Numbered from the stretch's first letter, positions 22,069 through 32,694 are shown. The stretch is DNA of 64,000 bases from Zea mays (GCF_902167145.1 NC_050100.1:188101439-188165438); one strand, 5' to 3'. The notes: a model not told the origin generated them from the sequence alone. Program-made: numbers and translations.

Positions 22069-22259
22069 CAGAGGTGCCTTCGGTTGCTCCTTTGCTCCTT
22101 TGTTGAATCCAATATTTGATCTTTTTATTGGCTAAGTGAGAACCTTTTACATCTGTATAACTTATACACTAGAGCAAACTAGTTAGTCCAATTATTTGTG
22201 TTGGGCAATTCAACCACCAAAATTATTTAGGAACTAGGTGTAAGCCTAATTCCCTTTCA

Positions 22260-24450
22260 CAAACGCACCCCTTTACTTTCTGTCCCATTAGGCAAACCAC
22301 CGGTTTTTGACGGTGAAGATTATTGTATGTGGAGTGATGAAATGAGGCACCATCTAACCTCACTCCACGCTAGTATTTGGGACATTGTTGAGTTTGGTGC
22401 ACAGGAACCATCCGTGGGGGATGAAGGCTATGACTCGGACGAGGTAGCCCAAATCCGGCACTTCAACTCCCAAGCCACTACTATACTCCTCACCTCTCTA
22501 AGTCGAGAGGAGTATAATAAGGTGCAAGGGTTGAAGAGTGCCAAAGAGATTTGGGACGTGCTAAAGACCGCACACGAAGGAGACGAGGTGACCAAGATCA
22601 CCAAAAGAGAAACGATCGAGGGGGAGCTCGGTCGCTTCATGCTTCATCAAGGGGAGGAGCCACAAGCAATATACAACCGGCTCAAGAACTTGGTGAACCA
22701 AGTGCGCAACCTCGGGAGCACCAAATGGGATGACCATGAAATGGTCAAGGTTATTCTTAGATCACTTGTTTTTCTTAACCCTACTCAAGTTCAATTAATT
22801 CGTGGTGATCCAAGATATAAACTAATGTCTCCCGAGGAAGTGATAGGAAAATTTGTGAGCTTTGAATTGATGATCAAAGGCTCCAAGAAAATCATCAAGC
22901 AAGGCGCCACCTCTACATCCGAGGTGCAACCCGTCGCGTTCAAAGCGGAGAAGGAGAAGAAGGAAGAGTCTACGTCAAGTAGGCTTCCCATCGACGCCTC
23001 CAAGCTCGACAATGAGGAGATGGCTTTAATCATCAAAAGCTTTCACCAAATCCTCAAGCAAAGAAGGGGGAAGGACTACAAGCCCCGCTCCAAGAAAGTT
23101 TGCTACAAGTGTGGTAAGCCCGGTCATTTCATTGCTAAATGTCCATTATCAAGTGAATAGTGATAGGGGCGACGACAAGAAGGGGAGAAGGAAGGAGAAG
23201 AAGAAGTATTACAAGAAGAAGGGCGGTGATGCCCATGTTTGCCGGGAGTGGGACTTCGACGAGAGCTCCACCGACTCCTCCTCCGATGAGGACGCCGCAA
23301 ACATCCCCGTCAACAAGGGTCTTCTCTTCCCCAACGTCGGCCACAAGTGCCTCATGGCAAGGGACGTCAAAAAGAAGGTAAAAGCTAGAGCCTCCACTAA
23401 ATATGCAACATCTAGTGATGAGGCTAGCTCTAGTGATGATGAGGATGATTTGCTCACCCTTTTTGCCAACTTAAACATGCAACAAAAAGAAAAATTGAAT
23501 GAATTGATTAGTGCTATTCATGAGAAGGATGAACTCTTGGATAGCCAAGAGGACTTCCTAATTAAATAAAATAAGAAGCATGTTAAAGTTAAAAATGCTT
23601 ATGCTCAGGAGATAGAAAAGTGTGAGAAATTAACTAGTGTGCTAAGCACTTGCCATGATATCATTTCCAACCTTAGAAATAAGAACGCTAAATTAATTGC
23701 TAAGGTTGAGAAGTTAGATAATTGTGATGATTCAATTGTTAGTCTTAGAAATGATAATGCTAATTTGATTGCTAAGATTGACAATTTGAATGCATCTCTC
23801 TCTAGCCTTAAAATTGAGAATGAAAAATTAATTGCTAAGGCTAAAGATTTAAATGTTTGCAATGATGTTATTTCCAATCTTAGAAATGAAAATGTCATGT
23901 TACATGCTAAGATTGATGAATTAAATGTTTGCAAACCCTCTACATCTACCATTGAGCATGTTACTATTTGTACTAGATGTAGAGACATTAATGTTGATGC
24001 TATTCATGATCACCTAGCTCTAATTAAACAACAAAATGATCACATAGCTCAACTTAGTGCCAAATTTAATGAGCATGACTTAGAAAATGAAAAATTTAAA
24101 TTTGCTAGAAGCATGATCTATAGTGGAAGACGCCCTGGCATTAAGGATGGCATTGGCTTCCAACAGGGAGACAATGTCAAGCTTAGTGCCCCTATGTCTA
24201 ACTTTGTTAAGGGCAAGGCTCCCATGGTTTAGGATAACGAGGGTTACATTTTGTACCCTGCCGGTTATCCCGAACACAAAATTAGGAGAATTCATTCTAG
24301 GAAGTCTCACTCTGGCTCTCATCATGCTTTTATGTATAAGAGTGAGGCATCTAGCTCTAGGCAATCAACCCATGTTAAATTGCCTAAAAATAAATCTCCT
24401 AGTGCATCAAATGAACATAACATCTCATTTAAGACGTTTGATGCATCAGT
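22260..24450 (+). pseudogene. Element B gag, decayed
   Basis: Homologous to the gags of A and C from the LGKPPVFDGEDYCMW block onward. The first open stretch (22,327-23,157) holds the gag core and the CCHC knuckle CYKCGKPGHFIAKC. An extra base near 23,150 shifts the frame. The second stretch ends at TAA near 23,567, where A and C have GAA. A third runs to TAG at 24,230, where A and C have CAG. The end of gag is missing: after TTTGATGCATC (about 24,445) the sequence jumps to the post-pol region. It cannot make a full gag. Confidence 0.9.
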
Positions 24451-25299
24451 CGTAGATTGAAAGGGAAATGGAGTCTTCGGCGAAGACCAGGCTTCCACTC
24501 CACTCTAACGGTATCATTTACCCTTCGCCGTCACTCCACATCACTCTCAATTGGTATAATCTTCACTCTTATCTACTTGTACCAATGGGGAGAAAGTAAT
24601 AAGGGCTCTCAACGTCTCCGTTTTTGGCGATTAATGCCAAAGAGGGAGAAAATATTAGGCCTAAAGCAAAAGGACCGCACCACCAATTTCAAAAATTTTC
24701 ACAAATGTTTGTTTTTCAAATGGTATCACAAAGCTTTAATTGATATTTTTAATTGGTATCTATGTCATGACAATATATCAATTGATATCCTTGTCTTGAG
24801 AAAGAAAAATATCAAGTGATATTGTTTTAAACTTCAACTGGTATCTTGTTATGACAATCTCTTCAATTGGGATGTTTATTTTCAATTGGTATATTTAAAG
24901 ATAGATTTTCAAAATTGATATCCATTAAAACCCTCTTGAAAACTAAGAGGAAAATTTCATTCAGGGGGAGTTTTGTTTAGTCAAAGGAAAAGCATTTGAA
25001 ACAGGGGGAGAAAGTTTCAAATCTTGAAAATGCCTTTTGCAATCTTATTTCTATACCTTTGACTATTTGCAAAAAAATTTGAAAAGTTTTTCCAAAAGAA
25101 TTTGCAAAAACAAAACAAGTGGTGCAAATGTGGTCCAAAATATTAAATAGAAGAAAGCAATCCATTCATATCTAGTGAAATAATAAATTGGTTTAATTCC
25201 AAGTTACCTATGCACTCACCTTATGCAAACTAGTTCATTTCTGCACTTTATATATTTGCTTTGGTTTGTGTTGGCATCAATCACCAAAAAGGGGGAGAT
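24451..25299 (+). other. Element B post-pol region with pol-deletion junction and polypurine tracts
   Basis: Starts with GAAAGGGAAATGGAGTCTTC, which matches the segment of element C after its pol (44,942 on). The deletion therefore removed all of pol plus the gag end. AGGGGGAG tracts are at about 24,963, 25,002 and 25,285-25,299. Between 24,540 and 24,920 there is a run of short AATTGGTATC-like motifs (see findings). Confidence 0.85.
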
Positions 25300-26417
25300 T
25301 GAAAGGGAAATAGGGTTAACCTTTTCCCACAATTAATTTTGGTGGTTGAATGCCCAACACAAATATATGGACTAACTAGTTTGCTCTAGAATACATGTTC
25401 TACAGGTGCAAAAAGGTTCAATACAAACCAATAAATATTCAAGTTAGGGATCAAATTCAAAGGAGCAAAGAAACTTGAGTGTGCTGTGGACTGGCGCACC
25501 GGACTGTGTTCGGTGCACCATGTCCATACGAAGATGAACCAGCCACTCTCGGGTTTCACCAGGCGCACTCCGCTATACCACCGGACTGTCCGGTGCACCA
25601 ACGGAGCAATGGCTAACTCGCGCAACGGTCGACTCTGCAAAGGCTACAGTGCGCTACAGTGCACGACAGAAGTTAGAGCAGAAGTCAGAGACGCACCGGA
25701 TAGTGAACAGGACTTGTCCGGTATGGCACCGGACTGTCCAGTGCCACAAGAAGACAACGCCTCCAACGGTCAACTGCTCCCGAACCCTAACGGTTGGGTG
25801 ACGTGGCGGCGCACCAGACAACCTACAGTGCCTGTCCGGTGGCACACCGGACTGTCCGCTGCGCCCATTGACAGCAGCATTCCCCAACGGCCATTTGGTG
25901 GTTGAGGGCTATAAATACCCCCCGACCACCACAACACCAAGAATCCAAGCATTCTGAACATTGCATTCAATATAAGAGCATTAGGACTTGTGAGAGGATC
26001 TCTTGTGTTCATTTGTTGCTCTTGTTTGCTTGGCTTGGCCTTCTTTTTCTTTTCAATTCTTACTCTCAAGTGCTTTATAAGCAAGGCAAGAGACACCAAT
26101 TGTGTGGTGGTCCTTGCGGGGTCTAAGTGACCCGTGAGATTAAGGAAGAAGGCTCACTCGGTCTAAATGGCCGTTTGAGAGAGGGAAAGGGTTGAAAGAG
26201 ACCCGGTCTTTGTGACCACCTCAACGGGGACTAGGTTCTTTAGAACCGAACCTCGGTAAAACAAATCACCGTGTTCACTCCCTTTATTTCTTGGTTGATT
26301 TGTTTTCCCCTCTCTCCCGAACTTGATTTAAGTTCTAACGCTAACATCGGCTTGTAGTGTGTGTTTAAAGTTGTAAATTTCAGATTACGCCTATTCACCC
26401 CCTCTAGGCGACTTTCA
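25300..26417 (+). repeat. 3' LTR of element B
   Basis: 1,118 bp, TGAAAGGGAAATAGGG ... CTAGGCGACTTTCA. TATAAATA is at 25,910-25,917. It contains diverged CCGGACTGTCCGGTG palindromes. Confidence 0.92.
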
Positions 26418-26422
26418 CACCT

Positions 26423-28560
26423 ACCTAATTGAAGATATCATTTATCTCTTTCCATAGCCAAGAAGCCACACAACATTCAAAAATAAAGGTGGCAAACCGA
26501 TTCCTCCTATACAGAAAAGGCAAGACTTATTATCCCAGGTGAGAATTCTGTTATTAGAAATCAGCCATAAGAAACCTTGAACCTTAGGGGAAATATTGAG
26601 TTTCCATACAACAAGTACAAAAAACAGTGTGAACCCCTCTAAGTTGATCACCACATACAGAGATTGTTCTAAGAAGTTACCATTAGAACCAAACTTCCAA
26701 ATCATTTGATCATTATCTGCAGATAAAACAATACTTTTGGCAGTAGCACACAACTCATCCCATAGTTCCGTATTCTGAGCAGACACAACCCTTCTAAAGG
26801 TTAATTTTAGGTTCACACCATCCCAAACATTAGAAACAATAACCCTTTCTCATTATTAATGATATATAAACTCTAGTATTATATAGCCAAGCTCGAATTT
26901 CCAATCCAATGGTCCTCCCAGGATCAAATGTGTTCCCCATTGCTAACTTTCCACAATCAACCCCATATGGGCTGCTTGGGCTTCCTAAATAATCCCTTTC
27001 CCAAGAGAAGTCCCAATATTTGAGCAGCAAAACACATTTGGTTTGTCAGCCAAGTATTTTAAATCAATGATCTTAGTCCAAATAGTGTTCAAATTTAAAT
27101 GATAACGAAAAATCTAGGAGGCTAAAAGGAAAAGGTTTAAGCACCCCACCATATTCTTTATTTTAAGCTATCAACTGCCAATTTGGAAGATGGCATTTTC
27201 TATTCGAAATAGAATCATTCCAAAAGAAGTGGCTCATTTTATAATTACTCAAGTCTATCGCCCATCTTGGAAACTTTATAATAGACATCAAATAATTTGG
27301 GATGTTGGCCAAGCATACCTTCAATATGGTAAGTCTTCCTCCATAAGAAAGTAACTTCCATTTCTAGCGAACCACCCTTTTGATTATTTTATCTACCATA
27401 GGTTATATATCTTCCCTTCTCAACTTTGAATAGTGGAGGGGAACCTCTAAATATTTAATAGGGAAGCTTCTTTTTTACAACAAAATATCTTAGTCACACA
27501 GTTTTCTTCTACCTTCTCTAAGCCTATAGGCACCAAGTCACTTTTATCATAATCGATTCTCATCCAAGAAAGGTGTTCAAAGCAAACCAACATCCATTTT
27601 AAATTCATATCCAACTCCACATTGTTTTCCAAAAATAAGATAGTATCATCAACGTATTGCAGATTAACTATACCTCCCTCTCAAACATTTGGCAACAAGC
27701 CTCTAAATGAGGTTGGCATCAACAATCTTACCGATCTTTCTAGTAAAGATGTCAGTTGCTAGATTAAAAAGCAAGGGAGACAATGGATCCTCTTGTCTAA
27801 GTCACTTCCTAAGTTCCCCAAATCCACCGCTTTCATCATTAATTCTCAGTCAAACAGAATTCCCTTTAACTGCTTTAAGGACCCATATAATCCATGTATT
27901 CCCAAAACCTCACGAAACAAACATCTCTTCCAAGAAACTATTGTCCACTATATCATATGCCTTCTCATAATCTAGTTTTAAAATCACCTCTTTCTCATGC
28001 TTTCGAGCCACTTCATGAATCACTTCATGAGCAGCATTCACACTCTCCAAGATAAATTTGCCTTTCATAAAAGCAATATGGTTTGAAGAAAACAACATGT
28101 CTGCTATCTGAATCAATATATTGATCACCGCTTTACCAAAGATATTAGAACTACAGTACGATTCAAAAGACTAATAGGTCTAAATTGTCTAAGACACTTA
28201 GTGTCTTGCTCTTTAAGAATAAGAGATAACATATCATAATTCAGTCTCTCTAACTGGAGTGCATCTTTCTCAAAATCTCTCACTAAAACCATCAGATCAT
28301 TTTTAATTAAATTCCAAAAATCTTTGATAAAATATAATGGGAAAACCGTCAAAATCAGGTGCCACCTCACCATAAGATTCAAAGACATCCACTCTAATCT
28401 CTTCTGCAGTAAAGAGAGCTTCAAGCAGCTCATTTTCAACCCGACTAACTTTTTCCTCTTCCTTCCAAAAAATCTCTCCTAGGCTCAAACATATATATCC
28501 TCGAAACAAAGAGAAAATGCTCTCCTAGACACTACACACTAAATCTTGCAAAACAATGTA
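26423..28560 (-). pseudogene. L1-type LINE remnant (reverse transcriptase ORF2)
   Basis: Read right to left on the minus strand, fragments in several frames follow the order of a plant L1 ORF2. They are the pre-RT block (AEEIRVDVFES ... DFDGFPIIFY, about 28,400), RPISLLNR (about 28,190), the KAYDIVD block (about 27,950), the catalytic YVDD (27,645-27,656) with LQ before and TILF after, and the C-terminal zinc-binding RT-associated domain (SPKVQGFLWLISNNRILTWD then CLFC, about 26,500). Many stops and shifts are present. No endonuclease domain is visible, so the copy is 5' truncated. The right limit is approximate. The left limit is where the LTR of element B begins. Confidence 0.85.
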
Positions 28561-29695
28561 AAAAGGCACCGTCATTATTGTCATGCATGGTTCTTGCCGG
28601 CGAGATCAACCCCATGGAACGAACAAAGCACCCAGGTGAAAGGGAAATGTGCCCTTGGGCCATTTTCTATAAGTATTTTAGTGATTATATGCCCAACACA
28701 TTAATTGAGTTCTTATGTGCAAAAGGTATGAAGAGTGCAAATCAAAGCATAAGGTATGTTTCTAAACTTAGTATATTATTTTGTATACTAATATGTTTGT
28801 CTAAGTGCTAGAAACAGTGACAAAAGAAGAAGAAAAGAAAAGGAAAAGAGATGGCTATGTGCAGCCAACACCAAATCTGGCCAGACACAACGGACTGTCC
28901 GGTGGTGCATCGGATAGTGTCCGGTGCGCCAGGCTGGCCGACGGTAAACCGGCTGCTCTCGGGAAAACGCAGAGGCGTATGACTATAATTCACCGGACTG
29001 TCCGGTGAGCCAACGGTCGTCAGCGCCAACGGTCGACTGCACAATCCGCGGGCGACACGTGGCTCGTAGCAACGGTCGGTTGGGCACACCGGACTGTCCG
29101 GTGTGCCAACCGACCCCCAGGACCAACGGTCGGATGCGCTAGATATGGAAGGAGATCGCACACCGGACAGCTACAGTGACTGTCCGACAGAAGGCAAGAT
29201 TGGCCTTCCAAGTTGGCCTCCAACGACTCCTAGCTACCTTGGGGCTATAAAGGGACCCCTAGGCGCAATGGAGGAAAACACCAAGCTTACAAGAAACATT
29301 CTAAGACTCCCAGACTCCGACTCCACGCATTTGATTCTCTGTGTTAGCGATTGGAGCTCCGTTTGAGTTGTGAACTCCGTGTGTTGTGTTTCGAGCTCAA
29401 GTTGTGACTTGTGTGCGTAGTTGTGCTACGGATTTGAGTCTTGCGTGTGTTGCTCTCCCAACCTTACTCTGTGCTTTCTTTGTGATCTCTATTGTAAGGG
29501 CGAGAGACTCCAAACTGTGGAGATTCCTCACAAACGGGAAAAATACTCTAAAGGAAAAGACTGTGATATTCAAGTTGATCATTGGATCGCTTGAAAGGGG
29601 TTGAGTGCAACCCTCGTCCATTGGGACACCACAACGTGGAAGTAGGCAAGTATTACTTGGCCGAACCACGGGATAAAAATCGCGTGTCTCGTGTG

Positions 29696-30386
29696 CACGG
29701 CCGGCCCTATGGGGGTGCGGCGGGTGCGACCGCATGGGGCCCCCAAAAACAGAGGGCCCCTCTGGCCACTGGACGTTAGCACATTTTTCCCGCTAAGCAT
29801 ATCTATTCTAGACATAAATACGCAAGAGCGATGTACTATCGATCAGTTTGTTTAGATTGTTAAACTAATGTCTCAATTACTTATCTAATATTCACTTCGT
29901 TCCAAAATAGTATTTGTTTTAACTCTTGATTTTTATGTTTATATTCAACTAGATGATGAGGAATCAACTAGAGAAGCAAAATAAATTCTATTTTGATACA
30001 GAAATAGTATTATTTACTATACACATGATGGTTGCATCGACAAAGAGAAGATTTTTAAAATTGAAATATTTTTTGAACTATTTAAGGTCAACAATGATTT
30101 AAGAGAGGTTAAATGGTTTGGGGATTATATGTATCTAAAAGAAGTTGTTGGATGAGATTGATCTTAATGGTATAAGCGTTGATTTCTATCACAAAATGTT
30201 GGAAGATATTTTTAATGACATCGGATAACAAGTATGTGTTTTTGCTATATTTTATATTTGTCATCTTATAAACCTGAAAATAGTATATAATAATTTGTAT
30301 ACGTTGAATATTATATATATTGTGTGTGGATGAGGCCTCCATTTTGAATTTCGCACCAGGCCCCTAAAAAGTCAGGAACGACCCTG
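29696..30386 (+). mobile_element. Short hAT-superfamily relic, 691 bp
   Basis: Flanked by a perfect 8-bp duplication CTCGTGTG at 29,688-29,695 and 30,387-30,394. The ends are imperfect inverted repeats: CACGGCCGGCCCT on the left and, reverse-complemented, CAGGGTCGTTCCT on the right. An 8-bp duplication is the hAT size, and the interior encodes a hAT dimerisation remnant. It appears to be a deletion derivative of a larger element. Confidence 0.85.
30028..30228 (+). pseudogene. hAT transposase C-terminal dimerisation domain, relic
   Basis: A 66-codon stretch with two in-frame stops reads like the C-terminal dimerisation domain of TTF/BED-type hAT transposases: VASTKRRFLKLKYFLNYLRS, then ERLNGLGI, then KKLLDEIDLNGIS. 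In intact families this block reads roughly VASxERSFSKLKxIKxxLRS. The BED finger and catalytic core are absent from the 691-bp element. No function is expected. Confidence 0.75.
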
Positions 30387-30533
30387 CTCGTGTGTTACTT
30401 ATTGTGATTGCTTTGTTCGCACGAGCGCGCTCCTTAGCCACTTGATTTAACTAACACCTTGATAATCAAGTTTGTGGCTATTTAGTGTATAATTTTACAG
30501 GATCACCTATTCACCCCCCTCTAGGTGCTCTCA

Positions 30534-30548
30534 ATTGGTATCAGAGTC
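30534..30548 (+). other. Element D primer-binding site
   Basis: ATTGGTATCAGAGTC follows the LTR and matches the initiator-Met tRNA complement over TGGTATCAGAG. Confidence 0.82.
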
Positions 30549-30583
30549 GTACTCTTCATTTAAGGGACTAACCGCCCGAAGAG

Positions 30584-31117
30584 ATGGATCCTAAGGGAAA
30601 GGAGATGGTGGTCAATGACAAGGAGAACGAGTCCCTCTTCAACGAGCCAAGAGATGACAAGCCTACCGACTCAGGCTCAAGTCACAAGAAGAGAGACGGG
30701 AAGAAGAAGAGACGCATCAAGAAGATCATCTACTATGACAGTGATGCATCATCTTCTTCACCAAGGGACGACAACGACGACGATGACTCTTCGTCAAAGA
30801 AAAAGACAGTTAATCAAAATTATTCTTTTGATTACTCTCGCATTCCCTATAATTCAAATGTGCATCTACTTTCAATTCCCCTTGGAAAACCTCCACACTT
30901 TGATGGAGAGGACTATTCGTTTTAGAGTCATAAAATGCGTAGTCATTTATTCTCTCTCCATCCTAGCATATGGGAAATTGTAGAGAATGGGATGCATTTT
31001 GATAGCACTGATAACCCTGTGATTATCAATGAACAAATCCATAAAAATGCTCAAGCCACTATTGTTTTGCTATTATCACTGTGCAGGGATGAATATAACA
31101 AGGTTAGCGGCTTCGAC
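30584..31117 (+). pseudogene. Element D gag, truncated, with one stop
   Basis: Starts with MDPKGKEMVVNDKENES, then a Lys-rich and Asp/Ser-rich N-terminus, then the gag core block IPLGKPPHFDGEDYSF. There TAG at 30,923-30,925 replaces the Trp codon seen at the same place in element A (DYARWSDLM). The frame continues after the stop (SHKMRSHLFSLHPSIWEIVE) to EYNKVSGFD, where homology ends at about 31,117. No zinc knuckle is left. The sequence differs clearly from the gags of A, B and C, so it is a separate Sirevirus family. Confidence 0.85.
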
Positions 31118-31287
31118 TATATATATAGAACATGAATGCAGAAATATGAAGAATAGTTTTTCATTAAATGGACGTAGCAGTACAAATGATCAGATGATCT
31201 AGATGTGACAGCAACACACGTGAAGAGCAAATGTACAACAATCACATGCACACCAGTAGTACAGAGCAGTGTGCACATCATGAATAC

Positions 31288-31361
31288 AGTACTAGAACAA
31301 TTAGCCAAAATACTATCGAGGCACCGCATGTGATTGTATTTTGGCTAATTGTTCTAGTACT
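31288..31361. repeat. Perfect 26-bp inverted repeat with 22-base loop
   Basis: Arms at 31,288-31,313 and 31,336-31,361 (AGTACTAGAACAATTAG... and its exact complement). The hairpin starts 13 bases past the stop of the LRR gene on the minus strand, so it would lie in the 3' UTR. Confidence 0.9.
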
Positions 31362-31374
31362 CATGCCGACACAG

Positions 31375-32694
31375 CTACTCATGCAGTGTAGCGTACGTCA
31401 CATAGCTGAAGTAGTCCCTGACCTTCCTCACCCCCTGCGCCACCGCATCATTGGCAGCTGGGGCGGGGCACGTCGTCTCAGTGGTTGCCGCGGCCGGGCA
31501 AGTCTTTGGCCGACTCTGGATGAATGCAGCGCACTCCTCCGGGCGCCTCTGGTTGGCGAGCCCAGGAATGCAGTTGCTCTTTACGTTCAGAACGCCATCT
31601 TTTATCAGCGCCGCGCACGCCGGCCCGACGGAGGTGAAGTAGTTGCCGGACAGCGTGAGGTTGGCGAGTCGGCCGGTAGGCCCGGCGAGCCTGCAGAGCG
31701 CGTCGGGTACGTGGCCGTAGAGGCGGTTTCCGGCCAGGTTCAGCTGCTCGACGCTGATGAGGCAGGAGAAGGACGACGGGATCGGGCCGGTGAGCTGGTT
31801 CATGCCGGCGTCAATGACCGCCGCCTTGGCGAGCATGCCGAGCTCGGGGGCGAGACAGCCGGAGAGCTGGTTGTTCAGGAGGAGAACCTCGAGAAGGGAG
31901 TCTTTCAGGTGCGCTACTGATGGCGGGATTGGGCCTGTTAGCCTGTTGTTGGCCAGGGCGAGGAAGCTCAGTTTGGAGAAGCCAAGATCTGCAGGAAGTT
32001 GCCCGGACAGGTCGTTGTAGTTCAACAGTAGAGCCTTGCCATCCGCGACTCCAGGAATGATGCCTCCTCCCTTATCAGGGCCAGTTCCCAAACGAAATCT
32101 AAACTCGATCATTGCAGCAACACAGTGAATGTTGGCTCTAGCTCTCCCAGTAACTTCAGAATAGTCCTGAACTTGGAGGTCAGTATTGTCGTCGACGCTA
32201 AGATCGTACGAGTATTCAAGGCCTGTGAGTCGGGGAATGCCGCCGTTGCCGAAGTTGTTGGAGGCGGCATGGAAGAGTGCGACGTCGGGGAGCTGGTCGA
32301 CGAAGCCTTGCAGCTTCGGTGCACGCAGACCGAAGCCATTGAGAACTACTGCCGTCACTGTGAGCTCCTTAGCTCGGCTGGTCGGTGTTGCACAGTAGAA
32401 GCCGACGTAGCTCTTCTCGCCGCAGATGTCGTTGCCGGCCCACGTGCCGGTGATGTTCTTGGGATCCGAAGTGATCGTGCTCTTGAAGCTTTGAATGGCG
32501 TGGTAAGCGCGGTAGAGCCGATCGTTTGGAAAATCTTCTGGTCGTAGGTTGTTGTATGATAGAGGATGTTGGTTCGCCTTGGGGGATTCTTGCTCTGGGC
32601 TGGACGGGTGTGCTACAATCGCAACAACGACGTAGCAATGCAGCAAGAAGAGGCACTGGGGAAGCGGCAATCTAAGCCGGTTGGCCATGGCCAT
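31375..32694 (-). CDS. Secreted LRR protein, At4g06744/LRX N-terminus-like (copy 1, complete)
   Basis: Single-exon gene of 439 residues, probably an extracellular leucine-rich-repeat protein of the cell wall. An N-terminal signal peptide (hydrophobic LFLLHCYVVVAIVAH at about residues 15-29) is followed by the LRX-type head (RLYRAYHAIQSFKSTITSDP, TGTWAGNDICGEKSYVGFYC, about residues 60-100). About eight LRRs follow, with plant-type LSGQLPADLG, LTGPIPPSVAHL and LTGPIPSSFSCL units, and then a Cys-containing C-terminus. There is no extensin (SPPPP) tail, unlike true LRX proteins. ATG 32,692-32,694 was chosen for the signal peptide and a TATA box about 40 bases upstream. A truncated, nearly identical copy is at 34,693-35,569. 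A CACTA right end lies about 640 bp upstream, so the gene may sit in a captured segment. Family assignment is from recall. Confidence 0.82.
   Translation of the reverse strand: MAMANRLRLPLPQCLFLLHCYVVVAIVAHPSSPEQESPKANQHPLSYNNLRPEDFPNDRLYRAYHAIQSFKSTITSDPKNITGTWAGNDICGEKSYVGFYCATPTSRAKELTVTAVVLNGFGLRAPKLQGFVDQLPDVALFHAASNNFGNGGIPRLTGLEYSYDLSVDDNTDLQVQDYSEVTGRARANIHCVAAMIEFRFRLGTGPDKGGGIIPGVADGKALLLNYNDLSGQLPADLGFSKLSFLALANNRLTGPIPPSVAHLKDSLLEVLLLNNQLSGCLAPELGMLAKAAVIDAGMNQLTGPIPSSFSCLISVEQLNLAGNRLYGHVPDALCRLAGPTGRLANLTLSGNYFTSVGPACAALIKDGVLNVKSNCIPGLANQRRPEECAAFIQSRPKTCPAAATTETTCPAPAANDAVAQGVRKVRDYFSYVTYATLHE

Larger units (their letters stand above)
1..22259 (-). mobile_element. Element A: Sirevirus-type Ty1/copia retrotransposon (Ji/Opie-like), 3' LTR cut by window edge, interrupted by Huck
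   Basis: On the minus strand the order is 5' LTR (20,960-22,259), an initiator-Met-type primer site, a 900-residue gag, pol in protease-integrase-RT-RNase H order, a tail with several polypurine tracts, and the 3' LTR (1-523, continuing past the window). Integrase before RT makes it copia. A long coiled-coil gag, multiple polypurine tracts and CCGGAC palindromes in the LTR are the Sirevirus hallmarks. It lies inside the gag of element B, so the other end of B is outside the window. A 13.6-kb gypsy interrupts pol between 1,891 and 15,529. The Ji/Opie assignment is from memory of the LTR start and is not certain. Confidence 0.9.
20960..22259 (-). repeat. 5' LTR of element A
   Basis: 1,300 bp, TG...CA on the minus strand. 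The left edge abuts the primer site. The right edge abuts gag sequence of element B, with CAAAC (22,260-22,264) as the expected target duplication; its partner would lie outside the window. Confidence 0.95.
22260..26417 (+). mobile_element. Element B: Sirevirus remnant, pol deleted
   Basis: Plus-strand copia element whose 5' LTR and gag start lie beyond the left edge, because element A is inserted in its gag. What remains is decayed gag (22,260-24,450), a short 3' region and the 3' LTR (25,300-26,417). The whole protease-integrase-RT-RNase H region is missing. The LTR is related to those of A and C but clearly diverged, so it is another family. It abuts LINE sequence on the right. Confidence 0.9.
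28637..30533 (+). repeat. 5' LTR of element D, interrupted by a hAT relic
   Basis: Starts TGAAAGGGAAATGTGCCC and ends CTCTAGGTGCTCTCA directly before the primer site. TATAAA is at 29,246-29,251. Several CCGGACTGTCCGGTG palindromes are at about 28,890-29,170. Confidence 0.88.
28637..31117 (+). mobile_element. Element D: Sirevirus 5' fragment (LTR, primer site, partial gag)
   Basis: Plus-strand copia element with its 5' LTR at 28,637-30,533 (1,198 bp once the hAT relic and one target duplication are removed), a good primer site and the first third of gag. Homology to gag stops near 31,117. Everything downstream, including the 3' LTR, is missing. CCAGG lies before the LTR, but with no right end a target duplication cannot be confirmed. 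Confidence 0.88.

Noticed and set aside
28632..28636. CCAGG before element D as a target duplication
   Set aside because: The right end of D is missing, so no partner can be shown. That element C also has CCAGG is probably chance.
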